Shown here in pieces: positions 34,000 to 43,566 of a stretch of 64,000 nucleotides of DNA. The translations under genes and the position numbers were made by a program. Numbering within the stretch: position 1 is the first letter of the stretch; each line of letters starts with the position of its first letter. The stretch lies in the NCBI GenBank assembly GCA_947446645.1, contig CANFHA010000007.1, positions 62,001 through 126,000 of the forward strand, read 5' to 3'. The notes beneath the pieces were generated by a model. It searched no databases, was not told the DNA's origin, and was given only the letters and a program-made list of their open reading frames with translations. The DNA is from Chitinophagaceae bacterium (GTDB taxonomy: Bacteria; Bacteroidota; Bacteroidia; Chitinophagales; Chitinophagaceae).

Positions 34000-35952
34000 T
34001 TACCCAATCTTCTCCTCCAGATCCATGATCACCTCAAACGACTTATCGTAGTCTTTATTGAGTGCAGACAGTTTAGCACTGTGCTGCCTGTACTGTTCGT
34101 CCACTTTTAAGAACTCCTGCTGATTCTTGTAGAAATCCGGATCTCCTAGTTTAGCTTCCAGTGCTGCTGTATCCTGTTTCAGCTTATTTATCTCCTCTTC
34201 CAACTTTGCAAACAGTTTCTGCTGTTTTTTATACTCGTTCTTTAGTGCGTTAAGCTGGTCATTACTTATGTTGTTCTTTGGCTTTTCCTCTTTTTTTGGG
34301 GCGGGCGCGGCCTTTGCCACCGGCGCTGCCGCAGCAGCCTGTTCGCGCTTCAGCTTGTCCTGGCGCCATACCGACCACTCGTCATACGGTCCGTTAAACT
34401 CGTTTATCTTGCCGTCCTCTATATTCCAAATCTTATTAGCCGTCTGGCTTATAAAATAACGGTCGTGCGATACAATAATTATAGTTCCGGTATACCTGTT
34501 CAGCGCCTCTATCAGCATCTCTACCGACTGCATATCCAGGTGGTTCGTAGGCTCATCCAGCAGCAGAAAGTTGCCTTTGGCAGCTATTACCTTTGCCAGT
34601 GCTACCCTGGCCTTCTCACCACCCGATAGCACCTTTATCTTCTTAAACACATCATCCCCGCTAAACAAAAAGCAGCCCAGCAGTTGCCTCAGTTCCAGCT
34701 CATTCTTTCCGCTGCCGGCCATTTTCATTTCCTCCAGTATCTCATTTTCCACGGTCAGCGCTTCCAGTTGGTGCTGTGCATAAAAGCTTTCTTCTACATT
34801 ATGCCCCCATTTACGCTCACCTTCATACGCCTCCTGCCCGGTTATTATGCGCAGCAGTGTACTCTTACCCTTACCATTCGCACCTATCAGCGCTATCTTA
34901 TCCCCACGGTTTATTTCGGCCCCGGTATGGTTCAGAATGTTCAGGTCGCCATAGCTCTTGGAAATATCCTTCAGCTCACAAATTATTTTCCCGGGCTGCG
35001 TAGCTACGTCAAAATTTATGTTCATCACCGGCATGGTCGTATCCGGCGACTCTATTTTGTCCAGCTTATCCAGCCGCTTCATGGCACTCTGTGCCTGCGC
35101 CGCCTTCGATGCCTTGGCTTTAAAACGCTCTATGAATCGCTCCTGCTGCCTTATGTAATCCTGCTGGTTCTCAAAGCTCCGTTGCTGCAATACCATACGC
35201 TCCTCCTTCTCCTGCTGGAAGAAAGTATAGTTACCGCTATACTGGTGCAGGTCGCGCTGCCATACCTCCACTATTTTGGTCACCATCCTGTCCAGGAAAT
35301 AGCGGTCATGCGACACAATGACCACGCTGCCCGGATAACTGATAAGATACCGCTCCAGCCATTCTATCGATGGCAGGTCAAGGTGGTTGGTAGGCTCATC
35401 CAGCAGCAGCAACTCGGGTGCCTGCAGCATCATTTTTGCCAGCAGCACGCGCATCCGCCATCCACCGCTAAACTGGTCATAAGGTCGTTGCAGATCGGCT
35501 GTTGAGAATCCAAGCCCTTCCAGCACCTCTGCCGATTTGTGTTCCATTTCATAGCCGCCAGCTACCTCAAAATCGTGCAGCGCATGGCTGTAATCATCCA
35601 GTAGGTCCGCGTTTTCCGGATCGCTTTCCAGTTCTTTAAGTATTTTTTCCAGTTGTTTTTCCACCTCATGGGCCTTCTCAAAAGCCTGCATACCAACCTT
35701 CAGTATAGATTCATTGGTAGAAAAGCTCAGCAAGTCCTGATTAAAAAACCCCAGCGACACATCTTTGGGCTTATTTATCACCCCGCTTTCCACGCTATAA
35801 GCGCCGGTCATCAACCGCAATAAAGTAGATTTACCCGCGCCATTGCTGCCCACAAGGCCTATTCTTTCACCTGTTCCTATCTGCCAGCTTGCATCTTCGA
35901 GTATAGCCCTTGCCCCGAATGAAAATGTAATATTTTGTAATGAGATCAACAT
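34000..35952 (-). CDS. ABC-F family ATP-binding protein
   Basis: The ATG at 35952 gives 650 residues. Two ABC domains are present with Walker A motifs GSNGAGKST and GANGKGKST, signatures SGGWRMR and SGGEKAR, and Walker B parts LLLLDEPTNHLDL and FLLLDEPTNHLDM. They are joined by a linker with ERFIERFKAKASKAAQAQSA and followed by a coiled-coil C-terminal domain (about 560-650, Lys/Glu/Ala rich). There are no membrane helices, so it is a ribosome-acting ABC-F protein (Uup/YheS type) rather than a transporter. A longer frame to 35973 is less likely because the promoter box lies inside it. Confidence 0.93.
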   Translation of the reverse strand: MLISLQNITFSFGARAILEDASWQIGTGERIGLVGSNGAGKSTLLRLMTGAYSVESGVINKPKDVSLGFFNQDLLSFSTNESILKVGMQAFEKAHEVEKQLEKILKELESDPENADLLDDYSHALHDFEVAGGYEMEHKSAEVLEGLGFSTADLQRPYDQFSGGWRMRVLLAKMMLQAPELLLLDEPTNHLDLPSIEWLERYLISYPGSVVIVSHDRYFLDRMVTKIVEVWQRDLHQYSGNYTFFQQEKEERMVLQQRSFENQQDYIRQQERFIERFKAKASKAAQAQSAMKRLDKLDKIESPDTTMPVMNINFDVATQPGKIICELKDISKSYGDLNILNHTGAEINRGDKIALIGANGKGKSTLLRIITGQEAYEGERKWGHNVEESFYAQHQLEALTVENEILEEMKMAGSGKNELELRQLLGCFLFSGDDVFKKIKVLSGGEKARVALAKVIAAKGNFLLLDEPTNHLDMQSVEMLIEALNRYTGTIIIVSHDRYFISQTANKIWNIEDGKINEFNGPYDEWSVWRQDKLKREQAAAAAPVAKAAPAPKKEEKPKNNISNDQLNALKNEYKKQQKLFAKLEEEINKLKQDTAALEAKLGDPDFYKNQQEFLKVDEQYRQHSAKLSALNKDYDKSFEVIMDLEEKIG

Positions 35953-35959
35953 AAGTGCG

Positions 35960-35967
35960 CAAAGGTA
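35960..35967 (-). promoter_or_regulatory. -7 promoter box of the ABC-F gene
   Basis: The minus strand reads TACCTTTG, an exact TAnnTTTG match, with 7 nt between it and the start codon. Confidence 0.5.
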
Positions 35968-36025
35968 AGGCAAAACGGAAAAGCTATTGCGCTGTTTAAC
36001 ATGGATTTAATTGTTGTCCCGGCAT

Positions 36026-36298
36026 TTATCTTTTTAATTCGGCACCGCCGTCTCTGCCGCCATCGGGAATAGCAACGACAGTATGAAACGTATCATTCAA
36101 ATAATAGGAATATCCATCGGTACAGTGGTGAGTTCCTATTTTATCATTGTGAATAGAAATATCCCGGATTTTATATTGTCTGTTTAAAACCGGAAAAGAT
36201 ACAATGGCATCGTAGAGCACGTCAAGGGGAATAGATTTCGGAAAATTATACATCGATACCGTATCATGTCCCGGATAACGCCTATCACTGCAAACCAT
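36026..36298 (-). CDS. small hypothetical protein, doubtful
   Basis: A 90-codon frame from ATG 36298 with no signal peptide, membrane helix or known motif. The composition is ordinary (mixed charged and aromatic residues, many His/Asp/Tyr) and there is no competing gene on the other strand, which gives it some support. It may be a remnant of a longer gene. Confidence 0.4.
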   Translation of the reverse strand: MVCSDRRYPGHDTVSMYNFPKSIPLDVLYDAIVSFPVLNRQYKIRDISIHNDKIGTHHCTDGYSYYLNDTFHTVVAIPDGGRDGGAELKR

Positions 36299-36905
36299 TC
36301 ACCTTGCTATGTTTAATAACATCAATGAAACTAAATGTTGACGTATGGAGAATTAGTCCGGGTCAAAATGAAATTCCACTAGATAAAAAACCTAGTGGGG
36401 TGTTGTCCATGTGCAGGGTATCATTTACCCCACAGGTGACTGTAGCCTCCTAAAAATAGAAGTAATACTGGGCATATTCCCACACAGTCGAAATGGTGCC
36501 GCCTACAATCCCGTTCCGCCGGATGTTCCGAAGGGCATCCGGTGGTGCTAATAAAAATCCGTCTCCGACTTCATTCATTAATTCTAGCCCGAATTACCAC
36601 CCAGTTGCCCATAGTCTTCCAAAAATAGAAAGCACAACAGCAGCTAGGGTGCAGGCCCCTACTACCTGAGCGTAGCGCAATACCAGCAGCGAATAAGCAT
36701 TGAAAAGATATCCACATTCTAACTGCAACACCCCCATTCGGCATAATAATTGCGGCCCTATAGGGGTCAGTTTGTTGCAGTTTTTGCCCTTACATTTTGG
36801 CATAAAGCACCGAAGCCGGCAAACATTCTCGACGATTTCGACGAATTTTTTTTTAAGTCTGGCAGAAGGAACGCATTCGAACTAGCCAGATGTGTTTTAA
36901 AGGAG
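36299..36905. other. intergenic region with hairpins and a dispersed repeat
   Basis: Contains a hairpin CCACTAG / CTAGTGG (36376-36398) and copy C of the two-hairpin repeat (36511-36569). Short frames in this region overlap on both strands and show no protein-like features. Confidence 0.5.
36511..36569 (+). repeat. two-hairpin repeat, copy C
   Basis: Shares GATGTTCCG, AGGGCATC, an A-rich spacer and GTCTCCGAC in the same order with copy B (reverse complement), 21 kb away. The first hairpin is CCGGATG / CATCCGG. Confidence 0.6.
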
Positions 36906-37715
36906 TTATTTACTCCTCCTATGCTTCGTCCCCGCAGCCTTATTACCTATAAATTTGGATAAGAAATTTTTGGCTTTCCCCTCGGCAGTTAGCCTCATTT
37001 TTTTCACAATACCATCTTCGGGCCGGGCATAGAATGTGGTTTTGTGTACATAGGAGTGGTCCTCAACAGGTGTTGCCGAGAAATAGTAATTAGATACGCA
37101 GGCCCGGGGGCCGGGAGCTAATACCTTGTTTACGGAATGTATGGAGTGCGTATTGGTCTCCATCATCACCAGCCGGTTAAAGCGCGAATGAATTTCCTTA
37201 CGGTCTTTCATTTCTTTGTCCCATAGCTCCAGGTTGCCACCTCTATTATCCGGCCATTCGGGTGTTATGTAATAAAGCGCATTCAGCACCCTGTATAGCT
37301 GGCCATCGCCGTCGTGCGAGTTATCAAGGTGTGGCAGCAGAAAGTCGTCCTGCAGCATCATGGATATGCCTGAGCCGTATAGCGAATCATCAGCCAATAG
37401 GTCTTTTACACCTGTTATCTCCGAAACTATATTCACCACTTCCTTATCATGAAACGCAAACAATATGTCTCCTACCACCTCCTTGTATTTATCTACATCT
37501 ATACCTACATGCTTATGCTCTTTAATAGATGCGCGCAGCATCAGCGTATCAGGATCAGGCAGCGCATCGAAGCATTCCCTTGCCCAGGCATCAGGGAGCA
37601 GCCCATCGAGAAAGAAGTGACGTACCGGCCCCGACTGTTGCCAATACCGGCTAAGTTCTTCTTTGTGCTGCCTCAACTGGCTGGCAATATGTGCGGATAG
37701 TTCTGCCCTGGTCAT
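36906..37715 (-). CDS. 2-oxoglutarate/Fe(II)-dependent oxygenase
   Basis: The ATG at 37715 gives 269 residues with no signal peptide. The HxD motif is in LPHLDNSHDGDGQLYRVL, followed by the strand NALYYITPEWPDNRGGNLEL and the distal histidine region THSIHSVNKVL with a later Arg for 2-oxoglutarate. It belongs to the prolyl-4-hydroxylase-like 2OG-FeII_Oxy superfamily. Candidate substrates are protein side chains or sugar/fatty-acid units, which cannot be decided here. The C-terminus is basic. An upstream TTG at 37724 is less likely. Confidence 0.85.
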   Translation of the reverse strand: MTRAELSAHIASQLRQHKEELSRYWQQSGPVRHFFLDGLLPDAWARECFDALPDPDTLMLRASIKEHKHVGIDVDKYKEVVGDILFAFHDKEVVNIVSEITGVKDLLADDSLYGSGISMMLQDDFLLPHLDNSHDGDGQLYRVLNALYYITPEWPDNRGGNLELWDKEMKDRKEIHSRFNRLVMMETNTHSIHSVNKVLAPGPRACVSNYYFSATPVEDHSYVHKTTFYARPEDGIVKKMRLTAEGKAKNFLSKFIGNKAAGTKHRRSK

Positions 37716-37837
37716 GAAAAACAATTAATTAAGCAAGGTAATAAAAAGGGACTATGATTCACCTGATTTATATGATTAACTTGATTTGAACTATTAGCCC
37801 ACAAATACATACTTTTACGACTACTTCTTCTGACCGC

Positions 37838-39139
37838 ATGGAGCTTAATAATAAAAGTGAATTTATATTCTTCTGGGACATACTGATATCCGTGCTGGCT
37901 ACCTACTTGGCCATACAGGTGCCGTATGACATGATCAGCGGCTATAATCCATCTGGCAGTGTGCTGATCTTGAACCTGGCAGTAACCACAGTTTTCCTGG
38001 TAGATATCTTTATCCGTTTCAGCCAGCCACTACCCCACCACCTGCACGCTACCGGTCATCATATTTCTGCAGCCCAACGTTATTTAAAAGGTTGGTTTGT
38101 AATAGATGTGCTCGCAATGATACCCTACGAGCTGATCTTTACCGGCCATTACAGCCTGTTCCTTACCGGTCTCTTCTGCGTGCTGAGACTGCTGAAAATA
38201 TTACGCATTGTTAGTTTCAAAGCAGCCTGGGAATACCGCATAAAGCTGAACCCGGGAATTGTGCGCCTCGTGTTTTTCTTCTATTTTTTGCTGCTCTGTA
38301 TGCACTGGCTTGCTTGCGGCTGGGTGAAGATTCGTATTGCCCCTCCTGGTGCAGATATGCTGCACCAGTATATACTGGCATTTTATTGGTGTGTTACCAC
38401 CATTACCACCATAGGCTACGGGGACATAACACCCAATCACGACCGTAATATAGAGCTACTCTATACCATGGGCGCACAGCTGATGGGCGCTGGCGCCTTT
38501 GGGTATATCATTGGTAACATAGCTACCCTGCTTACCAACCTTGATGTGGCCAAAACCCGCCACCGTGAGCGTGTGGACGGCGTGAACAACTATATGCGCT
38601 CCAAGAAGATGCCTAAGCTACTACAGGAACGGGTGCACCATTACTACAACTACCTATGGAATACCCGGAAAGGATACGACGATGCCACCATCCTTTCCGA
38701 ACTGCCGGAGTCATTCAGGTATGAGTTTGCACTATTCCTGAATGAGAACATTATAGAAAAGGTGCCGATGTTCAAGGGCGCTGAACCTGCACTACTCAAA
38801 GAGATATTGTTCTTTCTCAAGCCCTGCATCTATGCCCCGGGAGATGCCATCTGCACCTACGGCGACATAGGCGACTCTATGTACTTCATAAATAAAGGAG
38901 AGGTAGAGGTAGTGTCTAAAGACGGTAACCAGGTGTATGCAACAATAAAAGATGGCGACTTTTTTGGAGAAATAGCCCTGTTGCTGAAGCAGCCACGCAA
39001 TGCCACCATCAGGGCCGTAGGCTATTGCGATCTCTATTTACTAAGCAAGGAGTCATTCGACAAAGTAATCTCTGACTTCCCCGACTTTGAGAAGAACATA
39101 CAGAAAATGGCTAAGGAACGAATGAGTAAACAAGCTTAG
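37838..39139 (+). CDS. voltage-sensor type cyclic-nucleotide-gated potassium channel
   Basis: The 433-residue protein has six membrane segments in residues 10-240. S4 is LRLLKILRIVSFKAA with spaced basic residues, and the pore has the K+ filter TTIGYGD (Gly193-Tyr194-Gly195). A C-linker follows, then a cyclic-nucleotide-binding domain (about 305-425) with GDIGDSMYFINKGEVEV and the cassette FFGEIALLLKQPRNATIRAV, where Glu and Arg contact the nucleotide phosphate. The layout is that of eukaryotic EAG/HCN-type channels and the bacterial SthK/MlotiK families. Regulation by cAMP or cGMP is likely. Confidence 0.92.
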   Translation: MELNNKSEFIFFWDILISVLATYLAIQVPYDMISGYNPSGSVLILNLAVTTVFLVDIFIRFSQPLPHHLHATGHHISAAQRYLKGWFVIDVLAMIPYELIFTGHYSLFLTGLFCVLRLLKILRIVSFKAAWEYRIKLNPGIVRLVFFFYFLLLCMHWLACGWVKIRIAPPGADMLHQYILAFYWCVTTITTIGYGDITPNHDRNIELLYTMGAQLMGAGAFGYIIGNIATLLTNLDVAKTRHRERVDGVNNYMRSKKMPKLLQERVHHYYNYLWNTRKGYDDATILSELPESFRYEFALFLNENIIEKVPMFKGAEPALLKEILFFLKPCIYAPGDAICTYGDIGDSMYFINKGEVEVVSKDGNQVYATIKDGDFFGEIALLLKQPRNATIRAVGYCDLYLLSKESFDKVISDFPDFEKNIQKMAKERMSKQA

Positions 39140-39152
39140 ATAGCTTTTGTAA

Positions 39153-41102
39153 CTAAATGCCTCCCAGGTACTTATAGTTTTTTAGCAATAACGCAATATC
39201 TGTGCCGGCAGTGTAGTGCTGGGCATAGGCCAGGTTCAGGTTCTCCTTTACCTCTGCAGCTGGCTCGTAGCCGGGTAATATGTTGTAAGGTTGAGCAATA
39301 CCATCTTTCACTGCCGGCAGACTGCTAACCTGTACGCCACGCGCATACCCTATCCATGTACGTTTGCCAATAAGCACGTTGAGGCAGTTACCTAAGAAAG
39401 CACCGGGATGCTTTAGCCTGAAGAACGTAAGCGGAAAGGCAAGCAGGAAAACCAATGATGCACCAATATCCACCATGCGCTTGTTGCGCGCCTGTGCAAA
39501 GCCAGCCAGGTTAAAACGGCGGTCTATTGTATATAAATCTCCGGATGTGCTGCTGGAGTTACTGCCCACAAAACTTTGACTACCAGCAATATGTATCTTA
39601 TATTCGTATTCACCCCCGCAGTGCTGCATCTGGCCGAACACATCTGTATAGCTAAGACCGTCTATACAGAATATCACTTCGTTTACACCGGTAGTGTATA
39701 TCAGTTGCTTCATTTCGGGGAGGCTGGCAAGTGCGTGCTTTCTGTCTGCCACCGGGCTTATGCGGCCCGCCAGCTCGGGTGCATAATGCACCTTTTGCAG
39801 TATATCTGCCGTTTGCCGGTATGCTTCCTCGTCAGCCACTATTACTGCCTTACGCGGCAGCTTATCGTAGGGAATGAATTTGAGCACGCCAAGTCGGTAC
39901 AGTATCTCATGCAGGCCGAGCAAAGCTACTGTGCCCGCAAAGCCGGAGAATATGATAATGGCCCTTGAGTATCTGTATTCCGGGGGGAGCAGGCCGTAAT
40001 AAGCAAGTATAGCCACCGTACCTATTATCATTCCCCGTGTCACTTTCAGCGCCCTATAGGGCTCATCATAAGCAGCATTTAGATATAGGGATATTAACCA
40101 AAGTCCTATATACACCGGAAAGGTAACATACACAATATGCGCATCTATGGGCAGCATGTTCTTTACCTCCTGCACCCACACGGTCTTTACGGTTAGTAAA
40201 GTGCCTAGTAATATAAGCGCATCGATCAAGGGCATGTGCAATACCTTGAGCGCACGCTTCACTGTACCCAGTATAGCGCGCAATATGATGCCGGCATTAA
40301 TAAACAGCACAAACAGGCTGGCCTGCTTCTTCGTATAGTGCTTCTTCACAAAGGTCACCAGTGCCTCGTTGAATATTCGCACATACGATAGCGTCATCTT
40401 GCGCGTGCTTTCACCCTTGTAGTGAATGAGGTCAACCTCGGGATAATAGATATTTTTATAGCCAGCTTTCTCAATACGATACGAAAGATCTACATCTTCG
40501 CAATACATAAAGTAATCCTCGTCAAAAGCCCCGCCTGCCTCTTCCATAGACTTGCGGCGCACCAGCATACAGCAGCCGGACAGCACATCCACCGCTGCAG
40601 TTTCATGTTCCTTTACGTGTACTGCATAATACTTATTGAAATAAGTGGAGCGCGGAAACACTTTGTTTATACCTGTTGTCTTGAAAATAGCTACTGATAA
40701 CGAAGGGAATGACTTCTTGGAGTCTGGCGCAAATTGCCCTTTACCATCTATAAGCCTCGGGCCCAGCGCACCAGCATCCGGATGGGCATCCATATATGCT
40801 ATGGTCTTAGTCAGAAAATCCTCGGGCATCACCGTATCCGGATTCAGGAAGAGAATGTACTCCCCTGTTGCCAGGTGCACACCCTGGTTATTCGCCTTTG
40901 AAAAGCCCTTATTATCCTTGTTCTCTATCAGTCTCACGGATGGAAACCGCTCGCGGACCATTGCACAACTATCATCTGATGAATTATTGTCAACAACTAT
41001 GATCTCAGTTGGTACTCCACCGGACGCACGCAAAACAGAATGCAGGCATACCTCCAGAAAATACTTCACATTATAGTTAACAATAATTACAGATAACTTC
41101 AT
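39153..41102 (-). CDS. family 2 glycosyltransferase fused to a degenerate sugar-transferase-like module
   Basis: Residues 1-260 are a GT2 glycosyltransferase: SVIIVNYNVKYFLEVCLHS, NKGFSKANNQG, the nucleotide/metal motif FLNPDTVMPEDF and the acceptor motif YCEDVDLSYR. Residues 270-405 contain four membrane helices. Residues 415-520 look like the nucleotide-binding middle domain of polyprenyl-phosphate sugar transferases, and the end (KRMVDIGASLVFLLAFPLTF then GKRTWIGYARG) matches that family but lacks its usual catalytic core. The enzyme probably adds a rhamnose-like or other sugar to a surface polysaccharide or glycoprotein at the membrane. Confidence 0.83.
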   Translation of the reverse strand: MKLSVIIVNYNVKYFLEVCLHSVLRASGGVPTEIIVVDNNSSDDSCAMVRERFPSVRLIENKDNKGFSKANNQGVHLATGEYILFLNPDTVMPEDFLTKTIAYMDAHPDAGALGPRLIDGKGQFAPDSKKSFPSLSVAIFKTTGINKVFPRSTYFNKYYAVHVKEHETAAVDVLSGCCMLVRRKSMEEAGGAFDEDYFMYCEDVDLSYRIEKAGYKNIYYPEVDLIHYKGESTRKMTLSYVRIFNEALVTFVKKHYTKKQASLFVLFINAGIILRAILGTVKRALKVLHMPLIDALILLGTLLTVKTVWVQEVKNMLPIDAHIVYVTFPVYIGLWLISLYLNAAYDEPYRALKVTRGMIIGTVAILAYYGLLPPEYRYSRAIIIFSGFAGTVALLGLHEILYRLGVLKFIPYDKLPRKAVIVADEEAYRQTADILQKVHYAPELAGRISPVADRKHALASLPEMKQLIYTTGVNEVIFCIDGLSYTDVFGQMQHCGGEYEYKIHIAGSQSFVGSNSSSTSGDLYTIDRRFNLAGFAQARNKRMVDIGASLVFLLAFPLTFFRLKHPGAFLGNCLNVLIGKRTWIGYARGVQVSSLPAVKDGIAQPYNILPGYEPAAEVKENLNLAYAQHYTAGTDIALLLKNYKYLGGI

Positions 41103-41110
41103 TTCAGATT

Positions 41111-41118
41111 CAAAAGTA
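41111..41118 (-). promoter_or_regulatory. -7 promoter box of the GT2 fusion gene
   Basis: The minus strand reads TACTTTTG, an exact TAnnTTTG match, with 8 nt between it and the start codon. Confidence 0.45.
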
Positions 41119-41282
41119 AAAATTCAAAACCGCAGATCTTGCTGAAATAACCGGCGGCGGGCAAAAATACATGTATTCGCATAATAACGGGATATGAGCA
41201 GATACATTGTATTCGTTAACGTGTCCCACACCGTTGAGGTCTCGGTCACGTCGGAACTTAGGTAATAAACGAGCTGGGCTGA

Positions 41283-42293
41283 TTACTTTACCAGGTAGTA
41301 GATGTTGGTCACCCACTTGTTGCTGTCTGGCTCCTGCAGCTTGCCCACCACATATTCTTCTACCACAAGACCCGGCTGCAATCCTTTTTCTGCAATGTAT
41401 TTACCAATAGACCTATGTGTTTCCATCATTTTGCCATAGCTACCCTTTAGCACACCTAAAACAGCTTTCGAAGCAGGTACATTCATCACCTTAGCGCCAG
41501 TCGCTAACTTTGATGTGTCATTCACGGAGAACGCGGCCGCCATATCTGTCACTTTCTTCACCGTATCCCATGAGTAATACAATCCTACTGCAGCACCATT
41601 TACTTTGGGGCCCAGCTCTTTGCCAAGTACACTGTAGCTCTCCATGAAGAATTTTTGTATTTCATCCATGCTAACGGATTTTCTTATACCCTCGTATACA
41701 TGTCCCGGAAATTCCACTTCCTTAATATCGCTCTCTACAGATCCACTTACTATAACCGAATGACTTTCAACATATTCCTTCATGTATTTGAGGCCATTTT
41801 CAAAGTCGGGAGCAAGCATTTTCTCCATGTTCATAAACACCAGCATGGCGTTAGATGGTGCACCAAAATGCATCACACAAGACCAGGTCACCTTGGTTAT
41901 GCCTGCTGTATCTTCCGCCTTCAGATGGCCCCATGCACCGCCACCATGTGGCTTGGTAAACGTAAGATTATATAGCATATCCGTACCGCTCACAGCACTA
42001 TCGCGCATGTCACCGGCTCCGGTTTTGTCGCCCTCCCAGGTATAGCCACTTCCTGGAGTGCCATCCATACCATAGTAAGTCATTTTCATTTTGCCCGAAT
42101 CCATACGGTACCATGGGCTCCAGTTATTCCAGTTTTTGAATTTCACGATCTGGTCAAATACCACATCTTTCGGAGCCTTTATAACAATGGAGCGTGTCAC
42201 CGTCACATCCTTTGGCTCAACAACCGAAAGGACAATAACAGCTACCGCCACCAGCACCAGCATTACAATAATAAAACGTAAGAATTTCTTCAT
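41283..42293 (-). CDS. membrane-anchored SRPBCC protein with GyrI-like effector-binding domain
   Basis: The 336-residue protein starts with one membrane helix (FLRFIIVMLVLVAVAVIVLS). Residues 30-175 are an SRPBCC (polyketide cyclase/START-like) domain: VTRSIVIKAPKDVVFDQIVK, NWNNWSPWYRMD, YTWEGDKTGAGDM. Residues 185-336 are a GyrI/Rob-like ligand-binding domain (FMESYSVLGKELGPKVNGAA, VPASKAVLGVLKGSYGKM). Both domains bind small hydrophobic molecules in other proteins. The ligand and role are unknown; the protein is anchored to the inner membrane. A TATTTTTG promoter box is 21 nt upstream. Confidence 0.82.
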   Translation of the reverse strand: MKKFLRFIIVMLVLVAVAVIVLSVVEPKDVTVTRSIVIKAPKDVVFDQIVKFKNWNNWSPWYRMDSGKMKMTYYGMDGTPGSGYTWEGDKTGAGDMRDSAVSGTDMLYNLTFTKPHGGGAWGHLKAEDTAGITKVTWSCVMHFGAPSNAMLVFMNMEKMLAPDFENGLKYMKEYVESHSVIVSGSVESDIKEVEFPGHVYEGIRKSVSMDEIQKFFMESYSVLGKELGPKVNGAAVGLYYSWDTVKKVTDMAAAFSVNDTSKLATGAKVMNVPASKAVLGVLKGSYGKMMETHRSIGKYIAEKGLQPGLVVEEYVVGKLQEPDSNKWVTNIYYLVK

Positions 42294-42314
42294 ATACAGT
42301 TATGTTTTCAGCGC

Positions 42315-42322
42315 CAAAAATA
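42315..42322 (-). promoter_or_regulatory. -7 promoter box of the SRPBCC gene
   Basis: The minus strand reads TATTTTTG, an exact TAnnTTTG match, 21 nt before the start codon. Confidence 0.4.
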
Positions 42323-42440
42323 TAGAATTTAATTGTAAGTCGTCAGTTGAAGTGTCCTCTCCAACAGCAAATAAAACCGTATTGCCTAAATGTAGTCTTA
42401 ATACGACCATATCAAACTAAGTGTGCTATTTTCGCGAAAC

Positions 42441-43205
42441 ATGTCTGTCACCATCCAATACTGTTCTGACCTGCACCTGGAGTTTGAACTAAACAGGAAA
42501 CGGATTGCCAAATACCCATTAGAAGTAAAGGGAGATATTCTGCTGCTGGCAGGCGACGTAACTCCCTTTGCTCAGATGGAGCAGCATCACGCTTTCTTTG
42601 ACTTTGCTGCACAAAACTACAAAGCCACCTATTGGATTCCTGGCAATCATGAATATTATGGGGCCGATATCGCAATGCGCGGCCAGTCTTTTAATGAGGC
42701 AATAAGAGATAATGTGTTCCTTTTAAATAATACCTCGGTTTCACTGGATGATATCACACTCATCTGCTCCACCCTCTGGAGCCATATAAGCCCGGCAAAC
42801 GAATGGGAAATAACACGCGCCATGAGCGACTTTCATCTTATCCGCAATGGTGCAGGCAAACTTGACATTCCGGCATACAATGAACTGCACGCCACGTGTT
42901 TGAAATTTATTAAAGAGGCTGTGAGAAAAGCGGGTACAAAGAAGAAAGTGGTGATGACTCACCACGTGCCTACATTTATGAACTACCCGGAGAAGTACCG
43001 GTCTTCTGTATTAAATGAAGCGTTCACCACCGAGCTGCATGACTATATTGAGAATTCAGGAATAAATTTCTGGCTATACGGCCACACACACAGCAATACT
43101 CCAGATTTTAAAATTGGCAACACCAAACTACTTACTAATCAGTTTGGCTATGTGCAGCACGGTGAGAACAAGCATTTTAATAATGCTAAGGTCTTTACAA
43201 TTTAG
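42441..43205 (+). CDS. calcineurin-like metallophosphoesterase
   Basis: The ATG at 42441 gives 254 residues. The five metal-binding blocks are visible: YCSDLHLEFE, LLAGDVTPF, YWIPGNHEYYG, MTHHVPTFM and LYGHTHSNTPD. These define the two-metal phosphoesterase fold. The substrate could be a phospho-protein, nucleotide or phosphodiester and is unknown. There is no signal peptide, so it acts in the cytoplasm. The tRNA-Gly gene follows 74 nt downstream. Confidence 0.92.
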   Translation: MSVTIQYCSDLHLEFELNRKRIAKYPLEVKGDILLLAGDVTPFAQMEQHHAFFDFAAQNYKATYWIPGNHEYYGADIAMRGQSFNEAIRDNVFLLNNTSVSLDDITLICSTLWSHISPANEWEITRAMSDFHLIRNGAGKLDIPAYNELHATCLKFIKEAVRKAGTKKKVVMTHHVPTFMNYPEKYRSSVLNEAFTTELHDYIENSGINFWLYGHTHSNTPDFKIGNTKLLTNQFGYVQHGENKHFNNAKVFTI

Positions 43206-43279
43206 TGGCAGAGAAAAGCCAACCTGCGCAACAAACTCTGAAAGAAGAATACTATTTTTACGTTTTATCATCAATACAA

Positions 43280-43352
43280 GCGGGAGTAGCTCAGTTGGTA
43301 GAGCATCAGCTTCCCAAGCTGAGGGTCGCGGGTTCGAGTCTCGTCTCCCGCT
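43280..43352 (+). tRNA. tRNA-Gly (anticodon CCC)
   Basis: Full cloverleaf: acceptor GCGGGAG / CTCCCGC, D arm AGCTCAGTTGGTAGAGC, anticodon loop TTCCCAA between TCAGC and GCTGA, T loop TTCGAGT, discriminator T. CCA is not encoded. It reads GGG codons. A terminator follows after 5 nt. Confidence 0.94.
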
Positions 43353-43357
43353 CGTTT

Positions 43358-43382
43358 GAAACCTGCGCTTGTGGCAGGTTTC
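43358..43382 (+). terminator. terminator of tRNA-Gly
   Basis: GAAACCTGC (43358-43366) pairs perfectly with GCAGGTTTC (43374-43382), followed by ATTATTTAT. Confidence 0.75.
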
Positions 43383-43566
43383 ATTATTTATAAAAGATTT
43401 GACCAAGATTAGCTATCTAAGTGTTCAAGCTTTTTTCAAGTTAAAGATATTGTTTTCCCGTTACATGCATGAAATCCTGCTTTATGTCTGTGCTTTTTTG
43501 TGAATGGGTACTCTGCGGTATGGCAATTAATCTTACTATAGTGTATCTTGCAATAAATAGATCGAC

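Noticed and set aside
34684-35505. 273-codon plus-strand frame
   Set aside because: Antisense to the ABC-F gene, whose two ATPase domains are unmistakable; composition is not protein-like.
36594-36962. Short overlapping frames on both strands
   Set aside because: None has protein-like features; the region also holds hairpins and a repeat.
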